This document shows, piece by piece, positions 7,701 to 16,288 of a stretch of DNA of 64,000 nucleotides. The position numbers and the translations under genes are program-made. The stretch lies in contig JAHKAA010000050.1 of NCBI GenBank assembly GCA_018825965.1, forward strand, positions 216,346-280,345. The letters are read 5' to 3'. Below the pieces are notes generated by a model. The model was not told the origin of the DNA and did no database searches. It saw only the letters and a list, made by a program, of their open reading frames with translations. The stretch's first letter is position 1. Every line of letters starts with the position of its first letter. The DNA is from Gammaproteobacteria bacterium (lineage in GTDB: Bacteria > Pseudomonadota > Gammaproteobacteria > Enterobacterales > Alteromonadaceae).

Positions 7701-10327
7701 TGCGACAACAAGCCCGTTTTATTAATGTTGGTGAACGCACTAACGTCACAGGCTCAGCCCGTTTTAAAAAGCTGATTTTAGAAGGCGAATACGAAAAAGC
7801 TTTGGATGTTGCGCGTCAGCAAGTTGAAAGTGGTGCTCAGATCATCGATATCAACATGGACGAAGCCATGCTCGACAGCAAGGCGGCTATGGTGCGTTAC
7901 CTGAATTTACTGGCATCTGAGCCGGATATTTCCCGTGTGCCTATTATGGTCGACTCGTCCAAGTGGGAAGTGATTGAAGCAGCGCTGAAATGTATTCAGG
8001 GTAAACCAGTCGTCAATTCTATTTCACTGAAAGAAGGCATAGAGCCGTTTTTATACCAGGCCAAATTATTACGCCGTTATGGTGCTGCTGTAGTGGTGAT
8101 GGCTTTTGATGAAAAAGGTCAGGCCGATACCAAAGCACGTAAAGTCGAAATTTGTCAGCGCGCTTATGACATCCTGGTCAATCAGATTGGTTTTCCGCCT
8201 GAAGATATTATTTTTGATCCTAATATTTTTGCTGTGGCGACAGGCATAGAAGAGCATAACAATTACGCGGTCGACTTTATTGAAGCCACCCGTGAAATCA
8301 AAGGCTTATGTCCTTACGCCAAGATCTCTGGCGGTGTGTCCAATATCTCTTTTTCGTTCCGTGGTAACGACCCGGTGCGCGAAGCCATGCACTCGGTATT
8401 TTTGTACCACGCTATTGGTGCTGGTATGGATATGGGCATAGTCAACGCCGGTCAGTTGGCTGTCTATGACGATATTCCAGAGTTATTACGTGAGCGGGTA
8501 GAAGATGTGATCTTAAACCGTCGCGACGACGCGACAGAACGCTTGCTGGATATTGCGGCTGAATTTAAAGGCGATGGTTCTGTTGCCGTCAAAGAAGACG
8601 AAGCCTGGCGTGCCTGGCCTGTGAATAAACGTCTTGAGCATGCCTTGGTAAAAGGCATCACCGACTTTATCGATCAGGACACTGAAGAAGCCCGCTTAAC
8701 TGTTGAGCGTCCCTTGCACGTGATTGAAGGTCCGCTGATGGACGGCATGAATGTGGTGGGTGACTTGTTTGGTGAAGGCAAAATGTTTTTGCCACAGGTG
8801 GTCAAATCCGCCCGTGTGATGAAAAAAGCAGTAGCTTACTTACAACCTTTTATCGAATTGGAAAAAGCCGGTACCGGCGCCCGTGCTCAGGGCAAAGTGC
8901 TGATGGCGACAGTCAAAGGTGACGTGCACGACATAGGCAAAAATATTGTAGGTGTGGTACTGCAGTGCAATAACTATGAAGTGATCGACCTTGGCGTGAT
9001 GGTGCCTTGTGCGACTTTGCTGCAAAAAGCCAAAGAGCTGAATGTCGATATTATTGGTTTGTCTGGCCTTATCACGCCGTCTTTGGATGAGATGGTGCAT
9101 GTCGCCAAAGAAATGACCCGCTTAGGTTTTGACATCCCGCTGCTGATAGGTGGCGCCACCACATCCAAAGCTCATACCGCGATCAAAATTGCACCCAGTT
9201 ATCAGCACGGTGTGGTTTATGTACCTAATGCGTCACGCAGTGTGTCTGTGGTGCAGTCGCTGATCAGCAAAGAGCATAAACCTGCTTTTTTAGAGCGGGT
9301 CAATGACGAATATGACAGAGCCCGTGAGCAACATGCCCGCAGCCGACCTGGTGAAAAACTGCTGACGCTGGAGCAGGCTCGAGCTAATAAATTCCAGCTG
9401 GATTTAACTAAAGTAGCACCTGCGCCTAAACAGCCCGGTGCACATTTATGGCAGGACGTGGATTTAGAAGTATTGCGTGATTATATCGACTGGACGCCAT
9501 TTTTCCTGACCTGGCAGTTATCCGGTAAATATCCTGCCATTCTGAATCATCCTGAAGTGGGTATGGAAGCAAGGCGGGTACACAGAGACGCCAACGCTAT
9601 TCTGGATTTAATGATCCAGCAGAAGAAAGTGCAGGGCAAAGCTGTGTTTGGCTTTTTCCCGGCCAACAGTGAAGGCGATGACATTATTGTTTACACAGAT
9701 GAGAGCAGAACGGTGGAGCGTTGCCGTTTGTTTAATTTACGCCAGCAATTGCAGCTGCGTAACGACAATCCCAACTGCTGTTTAGCGGACTTTGTCGCAC
9801 CTGTAGGTTCTGGCATTGCTGACTACATAGGTGGTTTTGCCGTCAGTACAGGTTTTGGCGCCGATGAATTAGCTGCTGAATTTGCTGCACAGCATGATGA
9901 TTACAACAGCATTATGGTCAAGGCCTTAGCCGATCGTCTGGCTGAAGCTTTAGCTGAGTACCTGCATATGAAGGTGCGACGTGAGTTCTGGGGTTATGCG
10001 CCTGATGAAACATTAGATAACGAGCAGCTGATTCGTGAGCTGTATCAGGGCATACGACCTGCGCCTGGTTATCCGGCTTGCCCAGAACACACCGAAAAAG
10101 GCACTTTATGGCAGTTATTGGATGTAGAAGCGCAAACAGGCATACAGTTGACTGAAAGTTATGCCATGTGGCCGGGCGCTGCTGTCAGCGGTTGGTATTT
10201 TGCTCATCCGGATAGTAAATACTTTGCTGTCAGCAAAATTGGCATTGATCAAAAAGATGAGTACGCCGCGAAAAAAGGCTGGAGTCTTGAACAAGCGGAA
10301 AGCTGGTTGGCACCGAATTTAGGTTGA
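7700..10327 (+). CDS. metH: Methionine synthase, folate/cobalamin/activation modules (split MetH, part 2)
   Basis: 875 aa from the ATG at 7700 inside TAATG, with GGAG 5 bases upstream (7691-7694); a GTG at 7694 is also possible. Domains in order: pterin-binding (INVGERTNVTGS near residue 8, DINMDE), cobalamin cap and Rossmann domain (GDVHDIGKNIV with the cobalt-ligand His, IIGLSGLITPSLDEM), and the AdoMet activation domain (RPAPGYPACPEHTEK). It transfers the methyl group of methyltetrahydrofolate through methylcobalamin to homocysteine held by the part 1 protein. The two polypeptides together equal one full-length MetH, so they must assemble. No cobalamin riboswitch is seen. Confidence 0.95.
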   Translation: MRQQARFINVGERTNVTGSARFKKLILEGEYEKALDVARQQVESGAQIIDINMDEAMLDSKAAMVRYLNLLASEPDISRVPIMVDSSKWEVIEAALKCIQGKPVVNSISLKEGIEPFLYQAKLLRRYGAAVVVMAFDEKGQADTKARKVEICQRAYDILVNQIGFPPEDIIFDPNIFAVATGIEEHNNYAVDFIEATREIKGLCPYAKISGGVSNISFSFRGNDPVREAMHSVFLYHAIGAGMDMGIVNAGQLAVYDDIPELLRERVEDVILNRRDDATERLLDIAAEFKGDGSVAVKEDEAWRAWPVNKRLEHALVKGITDFIDQDTEEARLTVERPLHVIEGPLMDGMNVVGDLFGEGKMFLPQVVKSARVMKKAVAYLQPFIELEKAGTGARAQGKVLMATVKGDVHDIGKNIVGVVLQCNNYEVIDLGVMVPCATLLQKAKELNVDIIGLSGLITPSLDEMVHVAKEMTRLGFDIPLLIGGATTSKAHTAIKIAPSYQHGVVYVPNASRSVSVVQSLISKEHKPAFLERVNDEYDRAREQHARSRPGEKLLTLEQARANKFQLDLTKVAPAPKQPGAHLWQDVDLEVLRDYIDWTPFFLTWQLSGKYPAILNHPEVGMEARRVHRDANAILDLMIQQKKVQGKAVFGFFPANSEGDDIIVYTDESRTVERCRLFNLRQQLQLRNDNPNCCLADFVAPVGSGIADYIGGFAVSTGFGADELAAEFAAQHDDYNSIMVKALADRLAEALAEYLHMKVRREFWGYAPDETLDNEQLIRELYQGIRPAPGYPACPEHTEKGTLWQLLDVEAQTGIQLTESYAMWPGAAVSGWYFAHPDSKYFAVSKIGIDQKDEYAAKKGWSLEQAESWLAPNLG

Positions 10328-10375
10328 TAAGATCAGCTTGATAAAATCAGGCTGATAAAAGCGGGTCCGACAGGT

Positions 10376-10399
10376 GGGTCAGAGCCAGGGCTCTGACCC
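10376..10399. repeat. Dispersed palindrome GGGTCAGAGC, copy 1
   Basis: GGGTCAGAGCC (10376-10386), loop AG, GGCTCTGACCC (10389-10399): a perfect 11-bp stem between two convergent genes. A near-identical palindrome lies at 41271-41294, also between convergent genes. It could act as a bidirectional stop signal or be a REP-like dispersed element. Confidence 0.75.
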
Positions 10400-10404
10400 T
10401 GCAA

Positions 10405-11100
10405 CTAGCTGGCGATAGCAGCGTCCAGGATAAAACGTTGCAGCATTTTTGCGACTTGTCGTTCTGGCAGATCAAACTTAATACCTAAAGACAGCTCCTG
10501 TAATTCCAGATGGCAATTCATAATCTCGCCAGGGATCTGAATACGTTCTTCCTCCCCCGGTACCAGTAACTCCAGCACTATTGATACTTTATTGATCTGA
10601 CTGGAGTCTGCATGTAATTTCATCGAAAAACGACAACCACAAGGCGAGATATCAATCACAAAGCCATTATAAAGTGAAAAATTTTCTGGTAACGTGCCTT
10701 GTTCCACCGGGTTCACATAAGCCGGAATAAAAGCCCTGATCCGCTGTTTCGCCCGCAAGGATCGGTTTTCAATCTGTTGTGGATACTCCAGAAACAGCAG
10801 ATGAACCGGATGATGAGAAATGGTTTTAATGGTGGCTCTGAAGGCAATACATTCACCTAAGTCACCTTCAAGCAGGCAGCGCACTACAGTGACATTACCT
10901 TCAACAAAAACCTCTTTATAAGCACCGTCTATCACTTGTTGCGGAAGTTTGAGCACCAGATAACGGTTTTTTTCATAACCCACCAGGGAAGTCCGGATCC
11001 TTAAACTACCGGGCTGTGAAAATTGTAAATCCACTAATGAACCCGGATGTAAGTGGCGGATTTTTTCATGCACCACAGGTGAAAGTAATGACTGTTCCAT
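10405..11100 (-). CDS. PilZ domain protein with a YcgR-like N-terminal domain (c-di-GMP effector)
   Basis: 231 aa. The N-terminal half (HPGSLVDLQFSQPGSLRIRT, FVEGNVTVVRCLLEGDLGECIAF) looks like the YcgR-type beta domain. The C-terminal half has the PilZ c-di-GMP signature: an Arg-rich RAKQRIRAFIPAYV switch near residue 118 and DISPCGCRFSMK near 150. Such proteins bind c-di-GMP and slow motility or act on other targets. No flagellar genes are nearby; a GGDEF protein at 26834-28489 is in the same window. Transcribed leftward, convergent with metH. Confidence 0.85.
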   Translation of the reverse strand: MEQSLLSPVVHEKIRHLHPGSLVDLQFSQPGSLRIRTSLVGYEKNRYLVLKLPQQVIDGAYKEVFVEGNVTVVRCLLEGDLGECIAFRATIKTISHHPVHLLFLEYPQQIENRSLRAKQRIRAFIPAYVNPVEQGTLPENFSLYNGFVIDISPCGCRFSMKLHADSSQINKVSIVLELLVPGEEERIQIPGEIMNCHLELQELSLGIKFDLPERQVAKMLQRFILDAAIAS

Positions 11101-11306
11101 AAATAGCCACTCTTGATTAAAAAATGAGTAAGGATGAATATTTGATTAATAGTGTAAAAATGATAAAAGTGCAAGGTTGTTTTCTGCTTTGGAAACAGAT
11201 TTTATCAATTATGCCAAAGGGTGAAAAAACGGGATGGGAGCTGTATACGAAAAACACTGCTACTGGTAAAAATGCCCTATAGTTTAATCATGAAAAGCTA
11301 AGACAG

Positions 11307-12482
11307 ATGACGGCCATGAAACTTCTTCTGAGCATTGGTTTGGTTATGCTTTTAACAGCATGCCAGCAAAACAATATCCCAACCATAGTGCCAGGCGCTC
11401 TGCTGAATGACGATTTATTTAAACCTGTTGATGTTGTGATTGAAACTCCGGAACAAATTTTTGCTTTGCCTGAACAAACCAAAGCAGATATCCGGCAGCT
11501 TACACGTTCTGCCTTTTCAGCCAGAGTGAAAACGGATTTGTTACTGAATTATTTGTTTGAGAAAAAGGGAAGCAGTTTGCTGTATCAAAACGATGCCACT
11601 CTGACGGCCGCAGAAACCTTAGCAGCCCGTCAGGCGAATTGTTTGTCTTTAACCATTTTATCCTACAGCCTGGCGCAGGAGATGGAGCTACAAGCTGAAT
11701 TCCGGGATATAAAAATACCTGAATACTGGACCAGGAATAATGGCCAGAGTTTGTTAAACGGCCATGTAAATTTAAGTATTGTGGGTGGAAAAAGTATAGG
11801 GAAAAATGGCAGTGTTAATTATAGCGTATTTAATTATGTAATTGATTTTGATGTAGAAAATAATAAAAGCCACTTCCCTTCAGTGGCGTTGAAGCAAAAT
11901 CAGGTCATTGGTATGTTTTACAACAACAAAGCGGCTGAAGCTATGGTGTATCACAACTATGATCTGGCCTACGCCTATTTGAAAGCTGCAGTGACTGTTG
12001 ATCCTCAGGCTGCGGAGAGCTGGAATAACCTTGCAGTGTTATACCGGCAAAAACAGCACTTTGAACTGGCTGAAAAAACCTATGTGCTGGCAACGCAGCT
12101 GGCACCCGACCAACTCAATTCCAAAGCAAATCTGGCGTTACTTTATGAGGTGATGGGAGAAACGGAAAAGGCTGCCCAGTTAAAACGTACTGTTACTGCA
12201 AAACGAAATCAAAATCCCTATTACCACATTATGTTAGGGCATGAATCTTTGGCCGCTGGCTGGGCACAAAAAGCGATAGAGCATTATAAAAAGAGCCTTA
12301 CATTAGATAAAAAATCAGCTGAGGCTATGTTTGGTCTGGCTAAAGCTCATTTGTCGCTGGGGCAAAAAGCCAAAGCTCAGCAGTACTTGCAGTCGGCTGA
12401 ACAATCAGCTCCCAACCGCAGCGAACGTGAACGTTATCACTACAAACTAAAACTGCTGACAGCTGCGGCTGCACAACATTAA
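11307..12482 (+). CDS. TPR-repeat lipoprotein
   Basis: 391 aa. MKLLLSIGLVMLLTAC is a lipoprotein signal with lipobox LTAC, Cys at residue 19. The middle (ETLAARQANCLSLTILSYSLAQ) resembles the transglutaminase-like Cys region of related TPR lipoproteins. Tetratricopeptide repeats follow: AAESWNNLAVLYRQKQHFELAEKTY, LNSKANLALLYEVMGETEKAAQ and SAEAMFGLAKAHLSLGQKAKAQQYL regions. Probably an outer-membrane or periplasmic scaffold; function unknown. An internal ATG at 11316 is an equally good start. The M28 peptidase follows after 13 bp, so the two are likely co-transcribed. Confidence 0.75.
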   Translation: MTAMKLLLSIGLVMLLTACQQNNIPTIVPGALLNDDLFKPVDVVIETPEQIFALPEQTKADIRQLTRSAFSARVKTDLLLNYLFEKKGSSLLYQNDATLTAAETLAARQANCLSLTILSYSLAQEMELQAEFRDIKIPEYWTRNNGQSLLNGHVNLSIVGGKSIGKNGSVNYSVFNYVIDFDVENNKSHFPSVALKQNQVIGMFYNNKAAEAMVYHNYDLAYAYLKAAVTVDPQAAESWNNLAVLYRQKQHFELAEKTYVLATQLAPDQLNSKANLALLYEVMGETEKAAQLKRTVTAKRNQNPYYHIMLGHESLAAGWAQKAIEHYKKSLTLDKKSAEAMFGLAKAHLSLGQKAKAQQYLQSAEQSAPNRSERERYHYKLKLLTAAAAQH

Positions 12483-12495
12483 GAGACCTCTGCCA

Positions 12496-13428
12496 GTGCT
12501 GTGTCGTTTTATTTATTTTATCTGGCTGTTTTTCTGCACTTTGGTGCCTTGCGCTCTGCAGGCTCAACCTGCTTTATTGCATGATATTCAGCAGTTATCT
12601 GATGATCGTATGAATGGGAGGGAAACGGCCACAGAAGGGGCTCAACGGGCACGACACTATATTCAGCAGCGCTTTATTGATTTAGGTTTAACCGCATTAA
12701 AAGCAGATTTTCAGCATGCTTTTAGTTACAGATCCGGCTTTTCTGACAAAGAAGGTATTAATCTGATTGCTGAACTAAAAGGTTGTACTCAAGCTGATGC
12801 CTACATTGTGATGACGGCTCACTATGATCACTTAGGTATGGTTGCCGGAAAGGTATACAACGGCGCTGACGATAATGCCTCCGGAGTAGCGGCTATGCTG
12901 GCGCTGGCAGAACTGCTGAAGACTAAGCCTTGCCCCCATTACAGTTATCTTTTTGTTGCCACTGATGCAGAAGAGTCGGGGCTTTTTGGTGCAAAAGCTT
13001 TTGTCGCCTCGCCACCGGTAGAATTGCAGCAGATAGTGTTAAATCTCAATCTGGATATGCTCAGCAGGGGTGAGCGGGCAAATCAGCTGTATTTGTATGG
13101 TGCATTTTCTTTACCTGGTGTGGCGGACTATTTAAAAACTCAAGAGTTTTCGGTGAAGCTGAAATTGCGTAAAAGAGGCAAAGGATTAAGAGGAAAGCAT
13201 CAGTTGGACTGGGCCAACGCCAGCGATCATGCCCCATTCCGGCGCTCTGGCATCCCATTTTTGTTTTTTGGTGTCGACTCGCACAAAGACTATCATACGC
13301 CGCAGGATGACTGGCAGAGAATTAATCCTGCTTATTTGCAACGTATGTTTGAGAGCCTGAGTCAGGTGGTACTGTGGTTAGACAAACAACCGCCTGAATG
13401 GTATCAGGCGGCACGAAAAACGAAATAA
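12496..13428 (+). CDS. Secreted M28-family zinc aminopeptidase
   Basis: 310 aa from a GTG start. A signal peptide (FIYFIWLFFCTLVPCALQA) precedes the catalytic domain. Dinuclear zinc ligands and active-site residues are visible: VMTAHYDHLG (His), GADDNASGVAAM (bridging Asp), ATDAEESGLFGAKAF (catalytic Glu-Glu), LNLDMLSRG (Asp) and ASDHAPFRRSGIPFL (His). It should remove N-terminal residues from peptides in the periplasm or outside the cell. It follows the TPR lipoprotein closely and converges on the OsmC-pirin gene. Confidence 0.88.
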   Translation: MLCRFIYFIWLFFCTLVPCALQAQPALLHDIQQLSDDRMNGRETATEGAQRARHYIQQRFIDLGLTALKADFQHAFSYRSGFSDKEGINLIAELKGCTQADAYIVMTAHYDHLGMVAGKVYNGADDNASGVAAMLALAELLKTKPCPHYSYLFVATDAEESGLFGAKAFVASPPVELQQIVLNLNLDMLSRGERANQLYLYGAFSLPGVADYLKTQEFSVKLKLRKRGKGLRGKHQLDWANASDHAPFRRSGIPFLFFGVDSHKDYHTPQDDWQRINPAYLQRMFESLSQVVLWLDKQPPEWYQAARKTK

Positions 13429-13443
13429 CCCCTGACTCAGAGG

Positions 13444-14712
13444 CTATGGGGCTGGGATCCACTCAGGATCGTCAGCTAAGCGGGGGAAAGCTCCGCTGTT
13501 CCAGTCTTCTTTAGCCTGGGCTAAGCGCTCCGGACTACGAGCTACAAAGTTCCAGTTTAGCAATACAGGATCTTCTACTTCATCACCTCCTAAAACCATA
13601 AAATGTGCTCCGTCATCGCCAGCGACTACTGTTAAATCTTCTGTCATCACCAGCATCTGACCTGCACTCAGCACTGGTTCTTTTAGTGAACCAGCGGCCA
13701 GATAAATGGCCAGTTGCTGCTCAGATTTAGGCAAAGCCAGACTGCTGCATGGCGTCAGTTTCAGTTCGGCATAACAGCAACGTGCAGGGAAGCTCACTAC
13801 GGAGGTCTGTGAAAAATATTCACCTAAAAGTACACGTATTTCACTGCCTGGCACCTGGATAGCCGGAAATAATGCGGCAGGGTAATGCTGGAAAGCTGGT
13901 TCTGATTCGGCTTCGTCTTCCGGTAAGACTAACCAGATTTGCATACCTTCCACTTTCACTTGTTCAGTACGGATATCGGCAGGTATACGTTCGGAGTGGG
14001 CGATGCCACGACCGGCACGCATCAGGTTGACTGCACCTGGCTCAATACGCTGATTATTGCCAAGAGTGTCTCTGTGCTGCATAGCGCCGGAAAACAAGTA
14101 GGTCACAGTCGCCAGACCAATATGTGGATGCTGCCGCACATCACCTTCAGTGCTGTCCGGGGTAAAAGTAGCAGGGCCCATATGATCCACAAAAATAAAG
14201 GGACCAACACGGCGTTGCGCTTTGGCTGGCAACAAACGTTTGATGATAAAACCAATATCACGTTCTTGTGGCTGAATAATCAAAGGTCCGGCCTGATTTG
14301 TAGCCAGGGGTTCTGCTTTCAGGCTGGTATGCACTTGCACTTCGGTTTGAGTCATCAGCTTGTGAATGGGGCATTTGTCCGCAATGGCGAGTAAGTGCTC
14401 CCGTTGCTCTGTGGTTAAATCGCCCATTAACTCCAGACGGACATGCAACTGATACAGACCTTTTGTTTCAGCACTGTCATCCCGACTGATTTCAACTTTG
14501 ACTTCTTGCAGCGGGATATTTTTGCGTTTGGCGTAAAGCTGTAACGTCATTGCCTTGCAGGTGGCGAGCGCTGCATCAAATAAATCATGTGGATCTGGCC
14601 CTGTTGCTGAGCCTCCGGTTGCTTCTGATGCATCTGCATTTAGCTGATGGCTGCTGATCCGGATAGTCTGGCGTAATTGACCCGGTGTATGTTGGCTGAC
14701 AGTGATGGTCAT
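13444..14712 (-). CDS. OsmC-pirin fusion protein
   Basis: About 422 aa from the ATG at 14712 (MTITVSQH), which has AAGGAT at good spacing; a longer frame to 14763 lacks family character. Residues about 1-130 are OsmC/Ohr-like: ATGGSATGPDPHDLFDAALATCKAMTL, then KCPIHKLM with the second Cys, as in thiol peroxidases. From about 150 on it is a pirin double cupin: GPFIFVDHMGP, HPHIGLATVTYLF, and GRGIAHSERIP supply the three His and one Glu of the pirin metal site. Separate OsmC and pirin proteins are common; the fusion suggests linked peroxide and quinone/redox chemistry. It follows the photolyase operon by 58 bp and may belong to it. Confidence 0.85.
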   Translation of the reverse strand: MTITVSQHTPGQLRQTIRISSHQLNADASEATGGSATGPDPHDLFDAALATCKAMTLQLYAKRKNIPLQEVKVEISRDDSAETKGLYQLHVRLELMGDLTTEQREHLLAIADKCPIHKLMTQTEVQVHTSLKAEPLATNQAGPLIIQPQERDIGFIIKRLLPAKAQRRVGPFIFVDHMGPATFTPDSTEGDVRQHPHIGLATVTYLFSGAMQHRDTLGNNQRIEPGAVNLMRAGRGIAHSERIPADIRTEQVKVEGMQIWLVLPEDEAESEPAFQHYPAALFPAIQVPGSEIRVLLGEYFSQTSVVSFPARCCYAELKLTPCSSLALPKSEQQLAIYLAAGSLKEPVLSAGQMLVMTEDLTVVAGDDGAHFMVLGGDEVEDPVLLNWNFVARSPERLAQAKEDWNSGAFPRLADDPEWIPAP

Positions 14713-14770
14713 AAATAAATCCTTTTTAAGGTAACTGAACTCAGCATAACGCAAATAACCCATCTGATCT

Positions 14771-16288
14771 TTATTCGTTCAGGTCTAAGCTTAGTTGTCC
14801 TGTTGAGCTTGCCGATTTAACACCAGGCCGTGATGGCCTTTTCCTGCTGGCATGACGTTGCACTACCTGATGTTTTTGCTCACGCCACCAGTCTGGGTTC
14901 TGTTGCTGTTTGCATGCGGTGATGCGTTGTTTAGCCAGCCGCATTGCCTGTTGTAAGTCCACCACTGGCATAGGGTAATCAGTGCCCAACAAGCATCCAT
15001 ACTGGCGCTGCAACGGCAGTGGCATAAGCCAGGGCTGATGCAGCCAACTGTCTGGCAACAGCCGTAATTCAGGGCACCAGCGTCTGATAAAATGCCCTTG
15101 TGGATCTTTTTGCTGACTTTGCAGCACAGGGTTGTAGATCCGGTTTGGATTGATGCCCGTGGTACCGGCCTGCATCTGAATTTGTGGATAATGAATGCCC
15201 GGCTCGTAATCAACAAAACACTGCGCCAGATGTAAAGCAACGGGGCGCCAGTCCAGCCATAAGTGGTAGCAGGCAAAAGCCACTAACATAGCTCTGGCAC
15301 GAAAATGTAACCAGCCTGTCGCCAGTAAGGCTCTCATGCAGGCGTCAATGAACGGATAACCCGTATAGCCGTTAGACCAGGCCCAAAACCAATCTGAATT
15401 AAAGTCCTGCTTACGCAAACGGGCGTAGCCGGGATGCAAAGCCTCGGTTTCAATCAGCGGGTCTGATTCCAGTTTCTGGATAAAATGACAATGCCAGCGT
15501 AACCTGCTGTAAAAAGATGACAAACCAAAGCTTAAAGCTGGTTGTTGTTTGATCTGCCTTAAGGTCTGCTGTTGCAAGGCTCTTAAGCTGAGTTGGCCAT
15601 AAGCCAGATAAGGGCTCAGGCGAGAGCTGCTGTGTGGTGCTTTATCGGGTAACGAAATATGCCGGCTATAGTCTTTAGCTCTGTAATTAAAAAAGCTTTT
15701 GATGGTGCCAGGTAAGGCCATTGCACTTTGAGCCAAAGGGCAAATGGGTAAATCCAAAGCTCGTTGGGGCCGGAAAACTACAGCAGGTTCTCTGGCTGCA
15801 GATAAAAATGGTAAAGAGACTGGCGTCGGGTACAAAGCGCCTGATAAGTAAGAGTCTGCCTGCTCTGCCCAGTGATCCCTGTTTTTTAGCGCCCGAAATA
15901 CTGCATGCTGTTGATACTGCAGCCATGGAATGGCCAGCTCTTTGAGTAACTGCTTTACCGCCAGATCCCGTTGATAAGTCCACAAGTTGCCTGTTTCTTT
16001 GTGGCTGAGTACTTGTGTTATCGGAAATTCCTGGCAGAGCTGCCGCAGTACCACAGATGCAGGGCCTTTCAGTACCAGGAGCGGTTGCCCCAAAGCTGTT
16101 AACTGCTGATTTAAAAGCTGCAAGCTTTGTTCGATAAAAAGCCATTGCCGAACTGAAGTGTCGGGCTGTTGCCAATAATCTGGTTCAATAATATAAAGAG
16201 GCAATACAGCACCTTGCCTGGCTGCCTCTGCCAGAGGGCCATGATCGTCAATACGTAAGTCTCGCTTAAACCAGACCAGACTAATCAT
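14771..16288 (-). CDS. FAD-binding photolyase/cryptochrome (third member of the cluster)
   Basis: 505 aa from the ATG at 16288, inside an ATGA overlap with the upstream DASH gene. The N-terminal antenna Rossmann domain begins MISLVWFKRDLRIDDHGPLA. SHKETGNLWTYQRDLAV, the FAD-domain motifs SFYSRLRWHCHFIQKLE, YPFIDACMRALLATGWLHFRARAM, and the late block DYEPGIHYPQIQMQAGTTG with NPNRIYNP are family-typical. It is probably a blue-light DNA repair enzyme or photoreceptor; CPD versus (6-4) specificity cannot be told by eye. The rightward extension of the frame to 16396 overlaps the DASH gene and is spurious. Confidence 0.88.
   Translation of the reverse strand: MISLVWFKRDLRIDDHGPLAEAARQGAVLPLYIIEPDYWQQPDTSVRQWLFIEQSLQLLNQQLTALGQPLLVLKGPASVVLRQLCQEFPITQVLSHKETGNLWTYQRDLAVKQLLKELAIPWLQYQQHAVFRALKNRDHWAEQADSYLSGALYPTPVSLPFLSAAREPAVVFRPQRALDLPICPLAQSAMALPGTIKSFFNYRAKDYSRHISLPDKAPHSSSRLSPYLAYGQLSLRALQQQTLRQIKQQPALSFGLSSFYSRLRWHCHFIQKLESDPLIETEALHPGYARLRKQDFNSDWFWAWSNGYTGYPFIDACMRALLATGWLHFRARAMLVAFACYHLWLDWRPVALHLAQCFVDYEPGIHYPQIQMQAGTTGINPNRIYNPVLQSQQKDPQGHFIRRWCPELRLLPDSWLHQPWLMPLPLQRQYGCLLGTDYPMPVVDLQQAMRLAKQRITACKQQQNPDWWREQKHQVVQRHASRKRPSRPGVKSASSTGQLSLDLNE

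Noticed and set aside
14863..16175. Minus-strand frames of 137 and 162 aa inside the third photolyase gene
   Set aside because: Out-of-frame shadows of a gene with clear family motifs.
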